In this document: piece after piece, positions 24,520-33,997 of the stretch | How the letters are laid out: every line of letters begins with the position of its first letter | Numbering within the stretch: position 1 is the first letter of the stretch | Source of the DNA: Pseudodesulfovibrio sp. | Lineage (GTDB): Bacteria; Desulfobacterota; Desulfovibrionia; Desulfovibrionales; Desulfovibrionaceae | Direction: 5' to 3' | Assembly (NCBI GenBank): GCA_016744135.1 | Contig: JADGEX010000002.1 | Coordinates: forward strand, 953,486-1,017,485 | Length of the DNA stretch: 64,000 nt | The notes under the pieces: model-generated | What the model was told of the DNA's origin: nothing | The model's database searches: none | Seen by the model: only the letters and a program-made list of their open reading frames with translations | Made by a program: the position numbers and the translations under genes

Positions 24520-25563
24520 GTGATCAAAGTTCTCGTCGTGGATGATTCTGCCTTCATGAGAAAGGCCATCAGCACGATGCTCGACAAGGACCCGGGTATC
24601 ACCGTGGTCGGTGTGGCGCGTAATGGACAGGAAGGCTTGGACATGGTGCGCGAGCTGAATCCCGATGTGGTCACCATGGACATCGAAATGCCGAAGATGG
24701 ACGGTCTGACCGCCCTTCGTCACATCATGATGGAATCGCCCCGCCCCGTGCTTATGGTCAGTTCGCTGACGACCGAGGGAGCCGAGGCTACCCTGAAGGC
24801 CATGGAGCTCGGTGCGGTTGATTTTATTCCCAAACAACTTTCCAAGGTTTCTCTGGATATCATTAAGATTGAAAAAGATCTTATTGAGCGGGTTAAGACT
24901 GTGGCCATGCGCAAAATGCGTCACGTGGCTCGTCCGTCCGCCCGGAAAAAGCCGGCGACCAAGGTCAGGCCTCGTGCTCACGGGCGTCCTGTCCGTGATG
25001 TCGTGGCTATTGGTGTTTCCACTGGTGGGCCGCCAGTCGTGCAGAAAATTTTATCTTCGCTTCCGGCTGATTTCCCGGCGGGTATCGTTATTGCTCAGCA
25101 TATGCCTGCGGCTTTTACCGGTCCCTTTGCCGAGCGTCTGAACGGTGTCAGTGAAATTACTGTCAAGGAAGCTGAAACCGGTGATGTTTTCCGGCCGGGA
25201 TATGCGTATGTGGCTCCTGGCGGTCGGCACATCGTATTGGATCAGAAGGTCAGCCGTATTGATGTGGTTGTTACTGATCAGCCCAGCGATGCATTGTATA
25301 AGCCTTCGGCTAATGTTCTCATCAGTTCTGTGGCTCAGGCTGTCGGCAAGCGTGGACTTGGCGTTATCCTGACGGGTATGGGGAATGACGGACGCGAAGG
25401 GATACGAGATCTCAAAGGTCGGGGGGGGCGTGCTTTGGCACAGAGTGATTCCACCTGTGTTGTTTATGGCATGCCTAAATCCATTGTAGATGAAAATTTG
25501 GCGGATGAGGTCGTTGATCTGGACGATATGGCCGAGTCCATCATGGCGAATTTGTATAAATAG
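24520..25563 (+). CDS. cheB: CheB protein-glutamate methylesterase
   Basis: 347 residues from GTG 24520, with AAGGAG about 8 nt upstream; an earlier GTG at 24511 overlaps that site. An N-terminal receiver domain (DD at 8-9, phosphorylation site D54, Lys near 106) is joined by a basic linker to the methylesterase domain (about 160-345). Catalytic Ser is in GVSTGGPP, His in AQHMPAAFT and Asp in GMGNDGREG. It removes methyl groups from, and deamidates, chemoreceptors. It is the first gene of the cheB-HEAT-cheR-cheY-cheA cluster. Confidence 0.95.
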   Translation: MIKVLVVDDSAFMRKAISTMLDKDPGITVVGVARNGQEGLDMVRELNPDVVTMDIEMPKMDGLTALRHIMMESPRPVLMVSSLTTEGAEATLKAMELGAVDFIPKQLSKVSLDIIKIEKDLIERVKTVAMRKMRHVARPSARKKPATKVRPRAHGRPVRDVVAIGVSTGGPPVVQKILSSLPADFPAGIVIAQHMPAAFTGPFAERLNGVSEITVKEAETGDVFRPGYAYVAPGGRHIVLDQKVSRIDVVVTDQPSDALYKPSANVLISSVAQAVGKRGLGVILTGMGNDGREGIRDLKGRGGRALAQSDSTCVVYGMPKSIVDENLADEVVDLDDMAESIMANLYK

Positions 25564-25607
25564 GTTTTGTTGAGTGAGTCTCAAAATCTGTATGGGGGAC
25601 TGGTATC

Positions 25608-27545
25608 ATGGTGGAGTGCTCTGAATATCTTGTACTTTTGGGCAGTGACAACAAAGAGGTTGTCCGAGAAAGTGCTTTTAAGGCAGGCGAAAAAAATTGT
25701 GTCGAAGCTGTGCCCAAGCTGGCTGAACTGCTTCAGACAAATCATCTGGGTATTCAGGAGGCCGTGGATAGCTCCTTGCGAAAAATCGGTGGTAAGGAAG
25801 TCGTACAGGCGGTGATTCCGCTTCTGCGTTCTGATGACGCTCCGGTTCGTAATTTGGCCATGGACATCCTGCGTGAAGTTGGCAATCAGGATATTTCGTC
25901 CTTGATTGCATTGGTTCTGGATGAGGATGCGGATATCAGGATTTTCGTTTCGGACATTCTTGGCTCTACCAAAAGCCTTTTGGCTGTTGATCCCCTTTGC
26001 AATGCTTTACTGAAAGACCCTGAGGTCAATGTTCGGTATCAGGCCGCAGTGAGTCTCGGCGAGCTCGGTATGACTGAAGCTATTCCCAGTCTCAACCAGG
26101 CCATCGGCGACGAGGAATGGGTGCAGTATTCCGTGATTGAAGCCTTGACGAAAATCGGCCATGCCAGCTCGGTAGACGCTCTGGTTAAAGCGTTGGATTC
26201 TGCCTCTGATCTCGTTGCATCCATGATTATCGATGCGCTTGGTGAGCTTGGTAATGTCAAGGCGGTGACCATGCTGCTTAAACGTATGAATGATTCCCCC
26301 ACCGCCTTGCGGAACAAGATAGTTAAGGCCGTGGTGAAGATTCTTGGCGGAAAATCTCTGACTTTGTTGAGTGACGACGAAAGAGAGCGGTTTCGGCAGT
26401 ATTTGCTTGTGGCTCTTCGAGATGAAGATGTGGAAATTCAGGATGCCGCGATTCAGGGATTGGCCTATGTGGGAGGCGAAGAAGCTTCCAAGGGAATTTT
26501 ACAAATTGCCGGGGTGTTGGATCAGGATCTGGAACAGGATCGGTTGCAGGTCATCATCGCGTTTCTGGCCGAAATCGGTTTGACTGAGGCTCTCAAGGTT
26601 GGTTTGCTTGGAGAAGACCAAGGCGAGGCAAAAGTTGCGGTTCAGGTTTTGTCACAAATTGCACCAGATGAATGTGTGGAGCAAAATAGTATCTGTCGGG
26701 TCCTTATGGATGCATTTTGGCAGGTAGGCTTGCCTTTGCAACGGCAGATCGTGAGTGTTGTTGCCAACAGAGGGCGGTCGCAGTCCAAGGACTTTTTTAT
26801 CAAGGTTTTGAATGAGCATACAGATGGTACTGTTTTGAAGAGTGCCGTGTATTTGCTTGGCGAAAAACTTCAGCTGGTTGAAGTTATTGATAATATTTTC
26901 ACTTTGTTGAACCATCAATACGATGATGTGAAGGAAGCCGCTCTGGACGCGTGTATCGCCATTGGAACTCCTGATGTGCAGGAACGTTTCAGGGATATGT
27001 TTACTAGCGAAAATCCTGTCCATCGTCTTATGGCCGTATACGCCTTGGGGAAATTCAGTTCAGTGGATAATCTGGCGATTCTTCAACAGGCAGTGGAAGA
27101 CGAGGAGTCGGATATTCGGCGGGTGGCTGTTGAAGCTCTGGCCTCGTTTCCAGACAATAAGGACACATGGTTGCCGTTGGTGCTGCAAAGACTCAACGAC
27201 GAGAGTAAGGATGTCCGTCTGACGGTTGTTGAAATTTTAGGTCAGCATTACGGTGAAGATACGATGCCGCACCTTGTCGATGCTTTGAACGATGAAGACG
27301 ATTGGGTTAAGATTCGTGCCATGGATGCACTGGGCGAGCATTCCTCGCAGGAGGCCGCTCCTTTGATGGTTGACATGCTGGAGGATTCAAATCGGTTTGT
27401 GGTTATGAAGGCCATAGAAGCCCTGGGTAATATCGGTGGCTCAAAGGCGTTTGCCGCTTTGTTGCAAGTGACCAATAGTGATGAGTACGAATTGGTGAGT
27501 GCTGCAGAGGAAGCCATAGCCAGAATACAGGAAGCGCAGGAGTAG
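25608..27545 (+). CDS. HEAT-repeat protein in the chemotaxis cluster
   Basis: 645 residues made almost wholly of about 30-residue PBS-lyase/HEAT repeats (for example VIPLLRSDDAPVRNLAMDILREVG, LVDALNDEDDWVKIRAMDALGEHSS), with no catalytic domain. Such a solenoid is a protein-binding scaffold. It is placed between cheB and cheR, 44 bp after cheB and 9 bp before cheR, so it is very likely co-transcribed and could organise the methylation enzymes or the CheA complex. That role is inference. The start follows a GGGGGA stretch. Confidence 0.85.
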   Translation: MVECSEYLVLLGSDNKEVVRESAFKAGEKNCVEAVPKLAELLQTNHLGIQEAVDSSLRKIGGKEVVQAVIPLLRSDDAPVRNLAMDILREVGNQDISSLIALVLDEDADIRIFVSDILGSTKSLLAVDPLCNALLKDPEVNVRYQAAVSLGELGMTEAIPSLNQAIGDEEWVQYSVIEALTKIGHASSVDALVKALDSASDLVASMIIDALGELGNVKAVTMLLKRMNDSPTALRNKIVKAVVKILGGKSLTLLSDDERERFRQYLLVALRDEDVEIQDAAIQGLAYVGGEEASKGILQIAGVLDQDLEQDRLQVIIAFLAEIGLTEALKVGLLGEDQGEAKVAVQVLSQIAPDECVEQNSICRVLMDAFWQVGLPLQRQIVSVVANRGRSQSKDFFIKVLNEHTDGTVLKSAVYLLGEKLQLVEVIDNIFTLLNHQYDDVKEAALDACIAIGTPDVQERFRDMFTSENPVHRLMAVYALGKFSSVDNLAILQQAVEDEESDIRRVAVEALASFPDNKDTWLPLVLQRLNDESKDVRLTVVEILGQHYGEDTMPHLVDALNDEDDWVKIRAMDALGEHSSQEAAPLMVDMLEDSNRFVVMKAIEALGNIGGSKAFAALLQVTNSDEYELVSAAEEAIARIQEAQE

Positions 27546-27554
27546 GGGAACTTC

Positions 27555-28430
27555 ATGTCGTCGTTGTTTTCCAAAACGATTTCTCTTGGGAAGGATCTTT
27601 CGATCACGGACCAGGAATTCACGAATCTGCGTGACTACATTTATGCCGAATGCGGTATCTATGTGGCCGATAATCGGAAATATCTGATTGAAAATAGGCT
27701 GGGAAACAGGCTTAAAAAACTGAACCTCAAAAATTTTGATGAATATTATAATTTGCTCCGGTTTGATGCGTGCCGGTCGGCAGAAATTAAGAGGCTCTTT
27801 GAGGTTATTACGACCAATGAGACCAGTTTTTATCGTAATCCACCGCAAATCAAGGTGTTTCAGAAGGAAATTTTGAGTGATGTTATTGCCGGATGTCGTC
27901 GTAATGGGAAAAAACTTCGTATCTGGTCGGCTGGATGTTCTACGGGTGAAGAGCCATATACTATTTCCATGATCGCTCATGAGATTCTCAGGAGTGAAGT
28001 TGGGGCGTGGGATATTCGAATTACGGCAAATGATCTTTCGGAGCGAGTGTTGGAGTCCGCTCGTAGGGGCGTGTACAACGACTATACACTCAGGACCACT
28101 CCGCAGGAGATCGTATCCAGATATTTTGATTCTGATGAAGGCCAGAATAAAATTAAATCTGAGGTAAAGCGGTTGGTCAGTTTTGGGCAAATTAATCTCA
28201 AGGATCGTATGCAACTCAAGCGGGTTGAACGGTCTCAGATCGTTTTTTGTCGAAACGTGATTATTTATTTTGATGATGCAATGAAAAAGCATGTTATCAA
28301 TGCCTTTTATGATAATTTGCTTCCTGGCGGTTATTTGATTATCGGGCATTCTGAGTCGCTGCATAATATTTCGCGCTCATTCAAGCCTATTCATTATCCT
28401 GGAGCCATCATCTACAAGAAGGAAGAGTAG
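27555..28430 (+). CDS. cheR: CheR chemoreceptor methyltransferase
   Basis: 291 residues. The N-terminal helical CheR domain (about 15-85) contains TNETSFYRNPPQ at its boundary, followed by a SAM-binding Rossmann domain with IWSAGCSTGEEPYTISM and later IVFCRNVIIYFD. It methylates glutamates of chemoreceptors and opposes CheB. Length and motifs are normal. Confidence 0.95.
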   Translation: MSSLFSKTISLGKDLSITDQEFTNLRDYIYAECGIYVADNRKYLIENRLGNRLKKLNLKNFDEYYNLLRFDACRSAEIKRLFEVITTNETSFYRNPPQIKVFQKEILSDVIAGCRRNGKKLRIWSAGCSTGEEPYTISMIAHEILRSEVGAWDIRITANDLSERVLESARRGVYNDYTLRTTPQEIVSRYFDSDEGQNKIKSEVKRLVSFGQINLKDRMQLKRVERSQIVFCRNVIIYFDDAMKKHVINAFYDNLLPGGYLIIGHSESLHNISRSFKPIHYPGAIIYKKEE

Positions 28431-28492
28431 AATGAATCAGTCTGTATATGGAATTGGTAATTGGGGAGTGCCCGTGATATTTAGGGGGAGTA

Positions 28493-28861
28493 ATGGCTAA
28501 ACATATTCTGATAGTGGACGATTCTAAGACTGTACGGAATCTTGTGGCGTTTATCATGAAGAAAGAAGGCTTCAAGGTAACCACGGCGGAAGATGGGTTG
28601 GATGGCTTGGAAAAACTGTATAGTTTGACCGAGGTCGATCTTATTGTCTCGGATGTCAACATGCCCCGGATGGACGGTTTGACTTTTATCAAGACAGTCA
28701 GGGAGCAGGCGGCGTATCGGGATATTCCTATCGTCGTTCTTTCCACGGAAGGTCAGGACAGAGATGTTCAGACTGGCTTGACCGTGGGGGCAAATCTGTA
28801 CATGGTCAAACCGGCGCAGCCTGAAAAACTTGTCAGAAACGTCAAGATGCTGCTGGGCTAG
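28493..28861 (+). CDS. cheY: CheY-like response regulator
   Basis: 122 residues forming a single receiver domain: acidic pair at 9-10, phosphorylation site D54 (VSDVNMPRMDG), Ser in VVLSTEG and Lys106 in YMVKPA. There is no output domain. It is the likely phosphoacceptor of the CheA encoded 100 bp downstream. GGGGGAG precedes the ATG. Confidence 0.93.
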   Translation: MAKHILIVDDSKTVRNLVAFIMKKEGFKVTTAEDGLDGLEKLYSLTEVDLIVSDVNMPRMDGLTFIKTVREQAAYRDIPIVVLSTEGQDRDVQTGLTVGANLYMVKPAQPEKLVRNVKMLLG

Positions 28862-28961
28862 GACTTTTTGCAAATGGCGATGTGACGCAAACGCAACCAA
28901 GACGGTATGAACCTTTTCACCAGTACGAGTGATATGGGAATCTGCTGTTAGAGGTATTTCG

Positions 28962-31856
28962 ATGAGCCAGGACTTTCTTGATCCGGAGATCTTGACCGAC
29001 TTTTTTGTTGAAGCGAAAGAGCACTTGGAAACCATTGAGCCTAACTTGCTGGAGCTTGAAAAAAGCCCTGACAATCTTGGTTTGCTGAATGAGATTTTTA
29101 GGCCCATGCACTCTCTCAAAGGGGCATCGGGTTTTCTTGGTTTGAACAAGATCAATGGTTTGGCTCATAAAGCCGAGAATATTCTCGATGAGCTTCGTCA
29201 AGGGTCCATGAAGGTTACCAGTGGGATCATGGATTTGATTCTATCTGCGACTGATGCCTTGAGAACCATGGTGGATAATCTGGAGACCAGCGGCGTGGAA
29301 GGAGATGTTGATACAGCTCCTATTATTGCCCGGATTGAAGCTACCTTGGTTGGAGATATGGAAGCAGCTGCAGTTGCCCCAGAACCAGAGCCTGAATGTG
29401 CGTCTGTTGTCGAAGCTGAAGTCGTGATTGAACCTGAACCCGTGGCGGAGGAACCTGTTGAAATGGTCGCAGAAATAACATTCGATCCCCAGCCGGACCC
29501 TGACTTTGATGCCACTCCTTATGGTCTGACAACTGTTGGTGAAGGTCATTTGGCTGATTTCCTTGAAGAAGCACATGAAATTGTTGAGAACCTCAATCGG
29601 TGTCTCCTTTCTTTGGAAGGCGAACCCGATGGTAGTGAAGAGCTTATCAACGATACGTTTAGATATTTTCATAATTTGAAAGGGAATAGTGGAATCATCG
29701 GATTCAAGGAATTGAATTCCTTGACCCATGAAGCGGAAACGTTGTTGAACAAAGTCCGTAAGGGTGAGATTGCTTCCAGCCAAGGGTTGATGGATCTTTT
29801 GTTGGCAAGCGTGGATCTTATTGAAGCTTTGGTCGGTAAAGTGGACGTTGAAACCAATAAGGTCGAACCACTTGATACCAGCGTGATGGCGCAAGTACTG
29901 CAAAGAGTGACGGAAGACGGTGATGTTCTTGCTGTGCAAGGACTTTTTCCCGGTTCCAAATCTGCTCCGGTCACCGAAGAAGCTGCTGCCCCGGCAGCGG
30001 CGGACGCTTCTTCTGATGAAGACGCTTCTGTTTCCGCAGGAGATTATGATCCCGAAGATGTGGCTCTGTTTGTTCAGACTATTAATCAGCAGTTGGAATC
30101 AGCTGCGGTTGCCCTTGGGTTACTTCGTAAGGATGCCGGTCAGACGGACATCGTGGACGGGCTGTTCAGGACGTTTCAAACTATCCAGAATTCCACCGGT
30201 TACATGGGGCTGGATGAGATCAAGGAGTATTCTTCCCGTACTGTTGGGTTGATCGATCAGGGGCGAAAGACCGATATGGATTTCACCTTGATGTTGGATA
30301 TTCTTGATCAGGAATTCGCTATTCTCAAGGATATGATTTTAAAAGCTTTGGAAATGTTGACTGGAAGTCCTGCTGAGGACCCCACGGTGAATATGGGCAA
30401 ACCTGCTTCAATCAAAACTGAGAAGGTCGCTCCGAAGGTCGAGCCAGCACCTGCACCAGCTCCGGTACCTGAACCGCCTGTGCAGAAGGCGGCAGCCGTT
30501 TCGAAGCCGGCCCCAGTTGCCAAGCCTGCGCCTACGTCAGCGCCTGCGACCAAAGTGCCGGCTGGCAGAAAAAGTGGTGCTGTTAATCCGCCTCCTGTGA
30601 GACCCAAGGTATCGAGCACAATTCGTGTTGATCATCATAAACTTGATCATTTAATGAATGTTATTGGTGAGTTGATTATCAACAGGAATAGGTATGCCAT
30701 GCTTGCTCGCGCTCTTGAGGAAGGGCAGGAAGAGGTGCATGTGGTTGCTCAGCAGTTGACTGAGACGACCTATGCAATGGCCCGTATTTCAGACGATCTT
30801 CAGGATACCATCATGAAGGTCCGCATGGTACCTGTGCAGACTGTTTTTTCCCGTTTTCCACGTCTTGTGCGTGACTTGAGCCGTAAGTCCGGCAAGCAGG
30901 TCGAATTGATTATGGAAGGCGAAGAGACTGAATTCGACAAGTCTGTAGTGGAGGAGATCGGTGATCCGTTGGTTCATCTCGTCCGAAACGCGGTTGATCA
31001 TGGCCTTGAAGACGAAGCCGAGCGTGTACAATTGGGGAAGAAGCCCAAAGGACATGTCTGGTTGCGTGCGTATCATAAGGGCAATTCCGTTGCCATTGAG
31101 GTCGAAGACGACGGACGAGGCATGGACCCGGAAAAGTTGAAGGCCGTCGCTATTCGCAAGGGGGTTATCACTCCTGAAGAGGCCAATGTCATGGATGACC
31201 GTGAGGCCTTGGATCTTATTTTTGCTCCCGGTTTTTCTTCCGCTGAGAAGGTGACGGATATTTCCGGCCGAGGTGTGGGAATGGATGTGGTCAAGACCAA
31301 CATCAAGAATCTCAAAGGGAGCGTAAATACCCAGTCCGAAGTGGGCAAAGGGACCAAGCTGACCCTGACCCTGCCGTTGACTCTGGCAATCATCGATGCG
31401 CTCATGGTCCAGGTGGCTGGCGACACGTTTGCTATCCCGTTGGACGCTGTCTCCGAGACCACCAAGATCGAGGTCGAAAAGTTGTCCGATGTGAACAACC
31501 GGAAGGCTGTCACGTTGCGTGGCGAGGTTTTGGGCTTGGTTGAATTGGCCGAATTGCTCGATTTGCCGCAGTCCATGGATGACCGGGACGTTTTGCCCAT
31601 GGTCGTTATTCAAGACAACGACAGACGCCTTGGATTGGTTGTGGATCGTCTTTTGGAACGGCAGGAAATCGTTATCAAGCCGTTGGGACAGTATCTCAAC
31701 AATTTTAATTTGAAAGGACTTTCTGGTGCGACCATTATGGGTGATGGTTCTGTGGTTCTGATTTTGGACCCGCACGAGATCTACAGCATTTCTACTCAGC
31801 TTGGACGCAAGCAGGAACCGCTGACAGTGTCCGGGGCTTTGACCAGCACGAAATAG
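28962..31856 (+). CDS. cheA: CheA chemotaxis histidine kinase with three HPt-type domains
   Basis: 964 residues from ATG 28962 (AGAGG upstream; an in-frame ATG at 28929 has no such site). Order: HPt 1 with H50 (MHSLKGASGF), acidic linker, HPt 2 with H237 (FHNLKGNSGI), then a third HPt-like domain where the His is replaced by Q406 (FQTIQNSTGYMG), and a Pro/Ala-rich linker (about 475-555). Next come the dimerisation region, the HATPase with N box VHLVRNAVDHGLE and glycine boxes DDGRGMD and SGRGVGMD, and a C-terminal CheW domain. It autophosphorylates and passes phosphate to CheY and CheB. No cheW gene is adjacent. Confidence 0.95.
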   Translation: MSQDFLDPEILTDFFVEAKEHLETIEPNLLELEKSPDNLGLLNEIFRPMHSLKGASGFLGLNKINGLAHKAENILDELRQGSMKVTSGIMDLILSATDALRTMVDNLETSGVEGDVDTAPIIARIEATLVGDMEAAAVAPEPEPECASVVEAEVVIEPEPVAEEPVEMVAEITFDPQPDPDFDATPYGLTTVGEGHLADFLEEAHEIVENLNRCLLSLEGEPDGSEELINDTFRYFHNLKGNSGIIGFKELNSLTHEAETLLNKVRKGEIASSQGLMDLLLASVDLIEALVGKVDVETNKVEPLDTSVMAQVLQRVTEDGDVLAVQGLFPGSKSAPVTEEAAAPAAADASSDEDASVSAGDYDPEDVALFVQTINQQLESAAVALGLLRKDAGQTDIVDGLFRTFQTIQNSTGYMGLDEIKEYSSRTVGLIDQGRKTDMDFTLMLDILDQEFAILKDMILKALEMLTGSPAEDPTVNMGKPASIKTEKVAPKVEPAPAPAPVPEPPVQKAAAVSKPAPVAKPAPTSAPATKVPAGRKSGAVNPPPVRPKVSSTIRVDHHKLDHLMNVIGELIINRNRYAMLARALEEGQEEVHVVAQQLTETTYAMARISDDLQDTIMKVRMVPVQTVFSRFPRLVRDLSRKSGKQVELIMEGEETEFDKSVVEEIGDPLVHLVRNAVDHGLEDEAERVQLGKKPKGHVWLRAYHKGNSVAIEVEDDGRGMDPEKLKAVAIRKGVITPEEANVMDDREALDLIFAPGFSSAEKVTDISGRGVGMDVVKTNIKNLKGSVNTQSEVGKGTKLTLTLPLTLAIIDALMVQVAGDTFAIPLDAVSETTKIEVEKLSDVNNRKAVTLRGEVLGLVELAELLDLPQSMDDRDVLPMVVIQDNDRRLGLVVDRLLERQEIVIKPLGQYLNNFNLKGLSGATIMGDGSVVLILDPHEIYSISTQLGRKQEPLTVSGALTSTK

Positions 31857-31876
31857 CGGTTTATACAATAAATATT

Positions 31877-31914
31877 GAAAAGGCCGGGAAGCATATGCTT
31901 CCCGGCCTTTTTTC
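31877..31914 (+). terminator. Bidirectional terminator between cheA and the membrane protein gene
   Basis: A perfect stem (31877-31893 with 31898-31914) with a 4-nt loop, an A-run before it and a T-run after. It serves cheA on the plus strand and the convergent gene ending at 31934. Confidence 0.9.
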
Positions 31915-31933
31915 GTCAAATGAAGTGTGCTGT

Positions 31934-32860
31934 CTAGAGCATGGTCAGCAAGTTGATGGCCACGGTGACGTTCAAGGTGTGCATGAACCAGAACAGGAAT
32001 ACGGCCAAGAATGTCAATCCTTTGAGCCTGAGAGGTGATTCGCTTCGGCCGATGAGAATCCAGACAAATGCACAAATGGCTCCAAGTGCAATGGAGCCTC
32101 CCCAGACAAAGGCCAGTGGAGTACCCATGACGAGCGTTTTGTAGGATGCAGGCAGGTTGGCGAAAAGCCATCCCTGACAACCAAGAAATCCGAGCATTGG
32201 AAGGGTGGCCCAGCGGGTGGCCAGTTTTAGGGAAAAATTGTAATAGTCGCGGCCAAAATCATCCTTGTTGCGTCGAAGTACCAGATAGGAGGCACTCAAG
32301 GCTGCGGCTGCGGACATGGTCAACAGGGCATACATGACGGACATGGGTAAAATCATGGCCGTGGCTGCAAGAATTGTTTCATTTGTGGGAGTGCCATGGG
32401 ACAGTGTCCAGGCAATTTTGGCCGGGATAGCCAAGGCCACACAAGTCAGTGCTGCCAATGAGGCAATCATGCCCAGAGACATGTGCAGTCCCTTGGCATT
32501 TCGCATCTTTTTCCACATCGTGAAATAGATGAGGCTGAAGAAAACGAAAATGCCAAATGCTGCGAATGTGTTCAACAGGGGGGATTCCATGGTGAACAGG
32601 GCATGGATGTATTGCGGAAATTTTGTCAGTGCCACGGCGTATGCAGCACCATTCACAACAAGCAGAAGGATGAGGAGGATAAGTCCCATTGCTCCTATTT
32701 GTTGGCCGTATTTATCGAAAAAAACACGTTTTTTTGTTTTCGCTGACATCTCGCCGAGAACAGCGATAGCCGGACTACCTATGGCGCCCATGCCGAGCAG
32801 GCTGAAAAAGGCCGGGGCCAACAGGAATGCGATCATGGTCAGGGTTTCTTGTGTACTCAT
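31934..32860 (-). CDS. Eight-helix integral membrane protein of unknown function
   Basis: 308 residues from ATG 32860 (MSTQETLT); an in-frame ATG at 32890 is possible. About eight hydrophobic segments are visible, near residues 8-30, 55-80, 97-118, 128-152, 167-195, 220-236, 245-270 and 282-306. Conserved-looking polar residues within helices are few. I do not recognise the family. It stands alone, convergent with cheA and divergent from the CpoB-like gene. Confidence 0.7.
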   Translation of the reverse strand: MSTQETLTMIAFLLAPAFFSLLGMGAIGSPAIAVLGEMSAKTKKRVFFDKYGQQIGAMGLILLILLLVVNGAAYAVALTKFPQYIHALFTMESPLLNTFAAFGIFVFFSLIYFTMWKKMRNAKGLHMSLGMIASLAALTCVALAIPAKIAWTLSHGTPTNETILAATAMILPMSVMYALLTMSAAAALSASYLVLRRNKDDFGRDYYNFSLKLATRWATLPMLGFLGCQGWLFANLPASYKTLVMGTPLAFVWGGSIALGAICAFVWILIGRSESPLRLKGLTFLAVFLFWFMHTLNVTVAINLLTML

Positions 32861-33056
32861 GATTGATTGGAACTCCGATTTTCTGTGCATTGCCCACCAT
32901 ATGTGTGCGGACTTTTTCTGCCTGAAAAACGTATGGCATGCAAGGTTTGCATTAAATGGCGATTATCGCACGGTATTCATCGATTCCTTGCAAAAAATCC
33001 TTGTATCGCCTATTTCGTAGGGAACGTTTAATCGTGTGAATGCGGAGAAACCATTG

Positions 33057-33929
33057 ATGAAAACACTGAAGCTCGTTTTGCTCGTTCTGCTTGGCCTGTT
33101 GCTTGTTGGTTGTGCAACCACCAAGAAAGACGCGGCCACTGTCTCGGCAAGTACAGAATGGCGTATTAAAAGTCTTGAAGAGAGCTTTTTGAATATTCGT
33201 GAACAGCAACGACGTATGGCGGACGAAAATGCCTTGGCTCAGGATAAGATCGATCAGCGGTTGGCTTCTCTTGAAACAGAAATTGCGGGTTTGAGAACCG
33301 GCGGTGTTGTGGAATCTCCCTCTGAAAGTACGCAGGGATCACCTAGTGATAATGGTTGGGTGACAGATTTGAAGCCTGAGGATGACGGTTGGGTTGACGG
33401 ACAGAAAGCTCCTGCGATATCCAAGGCTCAGAGCAATGAGGACAAACCTTGGGCTGAAGTTCCTCAACCGCCAGCAGTTATCCCGGCGCCTGAAGTCATT
33501 CAGCGATCCGCAGCCAAGACTCCGGTAACGTCTAAGTCTGTGAAGAGTCCTTCGGGAGCCAAAGGGTTGTATGATGCAGGATTGTCTCAGTATAATGCCG
33601 AGCAGTTTGATGCTTCTCGAGTAACATTCGATCAGTTCCTCAAGAAGTATCCGAACAATGATTTGGCTGCCAACGCCCTGTATTGGAAGGGCGAGACGTA
33701 TTATTCTCAAAAGGATTACGCACAGGCCATCTTGACGTTCAAGGAAGTGACTGGTCGTTTTCCCAAGCATCATAAGTCCGCATCAGCTCTGCTTAAAATT
33801 GGCATGTCTTATGATAAGGTTGGAGATTCTGATAACTCCATTTTCTATCTCCGCGCCTTGGTAGAGGATTTTCCGAAATCTGCTGCGGCCACCCTTGGTC
33901 GCAAGGAACTTGTCCGTTTGGGAGGTTAA
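33057..33929 (+). CDS. CpoB/YbgF-like lipoprotein with C-terminal TPRs
   Basis: 290 residues from ATG 33057 (GGAG 9 nt upstream). A lipoprotein signal has lipobox LLVGC (Cys near 20). A coiled coil follows (about 30-80), then a Pro/Ser-rich linker, then three C-terminal tetratricopeptide repeats from about 165 (LYDAGLSQYNAEQFDASR, ALYWKGETYYSQKDYAQAI, ALLKIGMSYDKVGDSDNS). This is the layout of CpoB/YbgF proteins, which in E. coli coordinate the Tol system and peptidoglycan synthesis at division. No tol or pal gene lies nearby. Confidence 0.8.
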   Translation: MKTLKLVLLVLLGLLLVGCATTKKDAATVSASTEWRIKSLEESFLNIREQQRRMADENALAQDKIDQRLASLETEIAGLRTGGVVESPSESTQGSPSDNGWVTDLKPEDDGWVDGQKAPAISKAQSNEDKPWAEVPQPPAVIPAPEVIQRSAAKTPVTSKSVKSPSGAKGLYDAGLSQYNAEQFDASRVTFDQFLKKYPNNDLAANALYWKGETYYSQKDYAQAILTFKEVTGRFPKHHKSASALLKIGMSYDKVGDSDNSIFYLRALVEDFPKSAAATLGRKELVRLGG

Positions 33930-33997
33930 CCAATTGGTTTGATCCGTGGTTGGCTGATTGCATCGGATTTTGTCGTCGTACTAAGGGACCTGTTTTC

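Noticed and set aside
27441-28364. 307-codon minus-strand open frame opposite cheR
   Set aside because: The plus strand encodes a complete CheR with all motifs; the antisense product shows no domain and no ribosome site was evident.
30789-32180. 463-codon minus-strand open frame opposite cheA
   Set aside because: CheA catalytic boxes are intact on the plus strand; the His/Gln-rich antisense product is a typical shadow frame.
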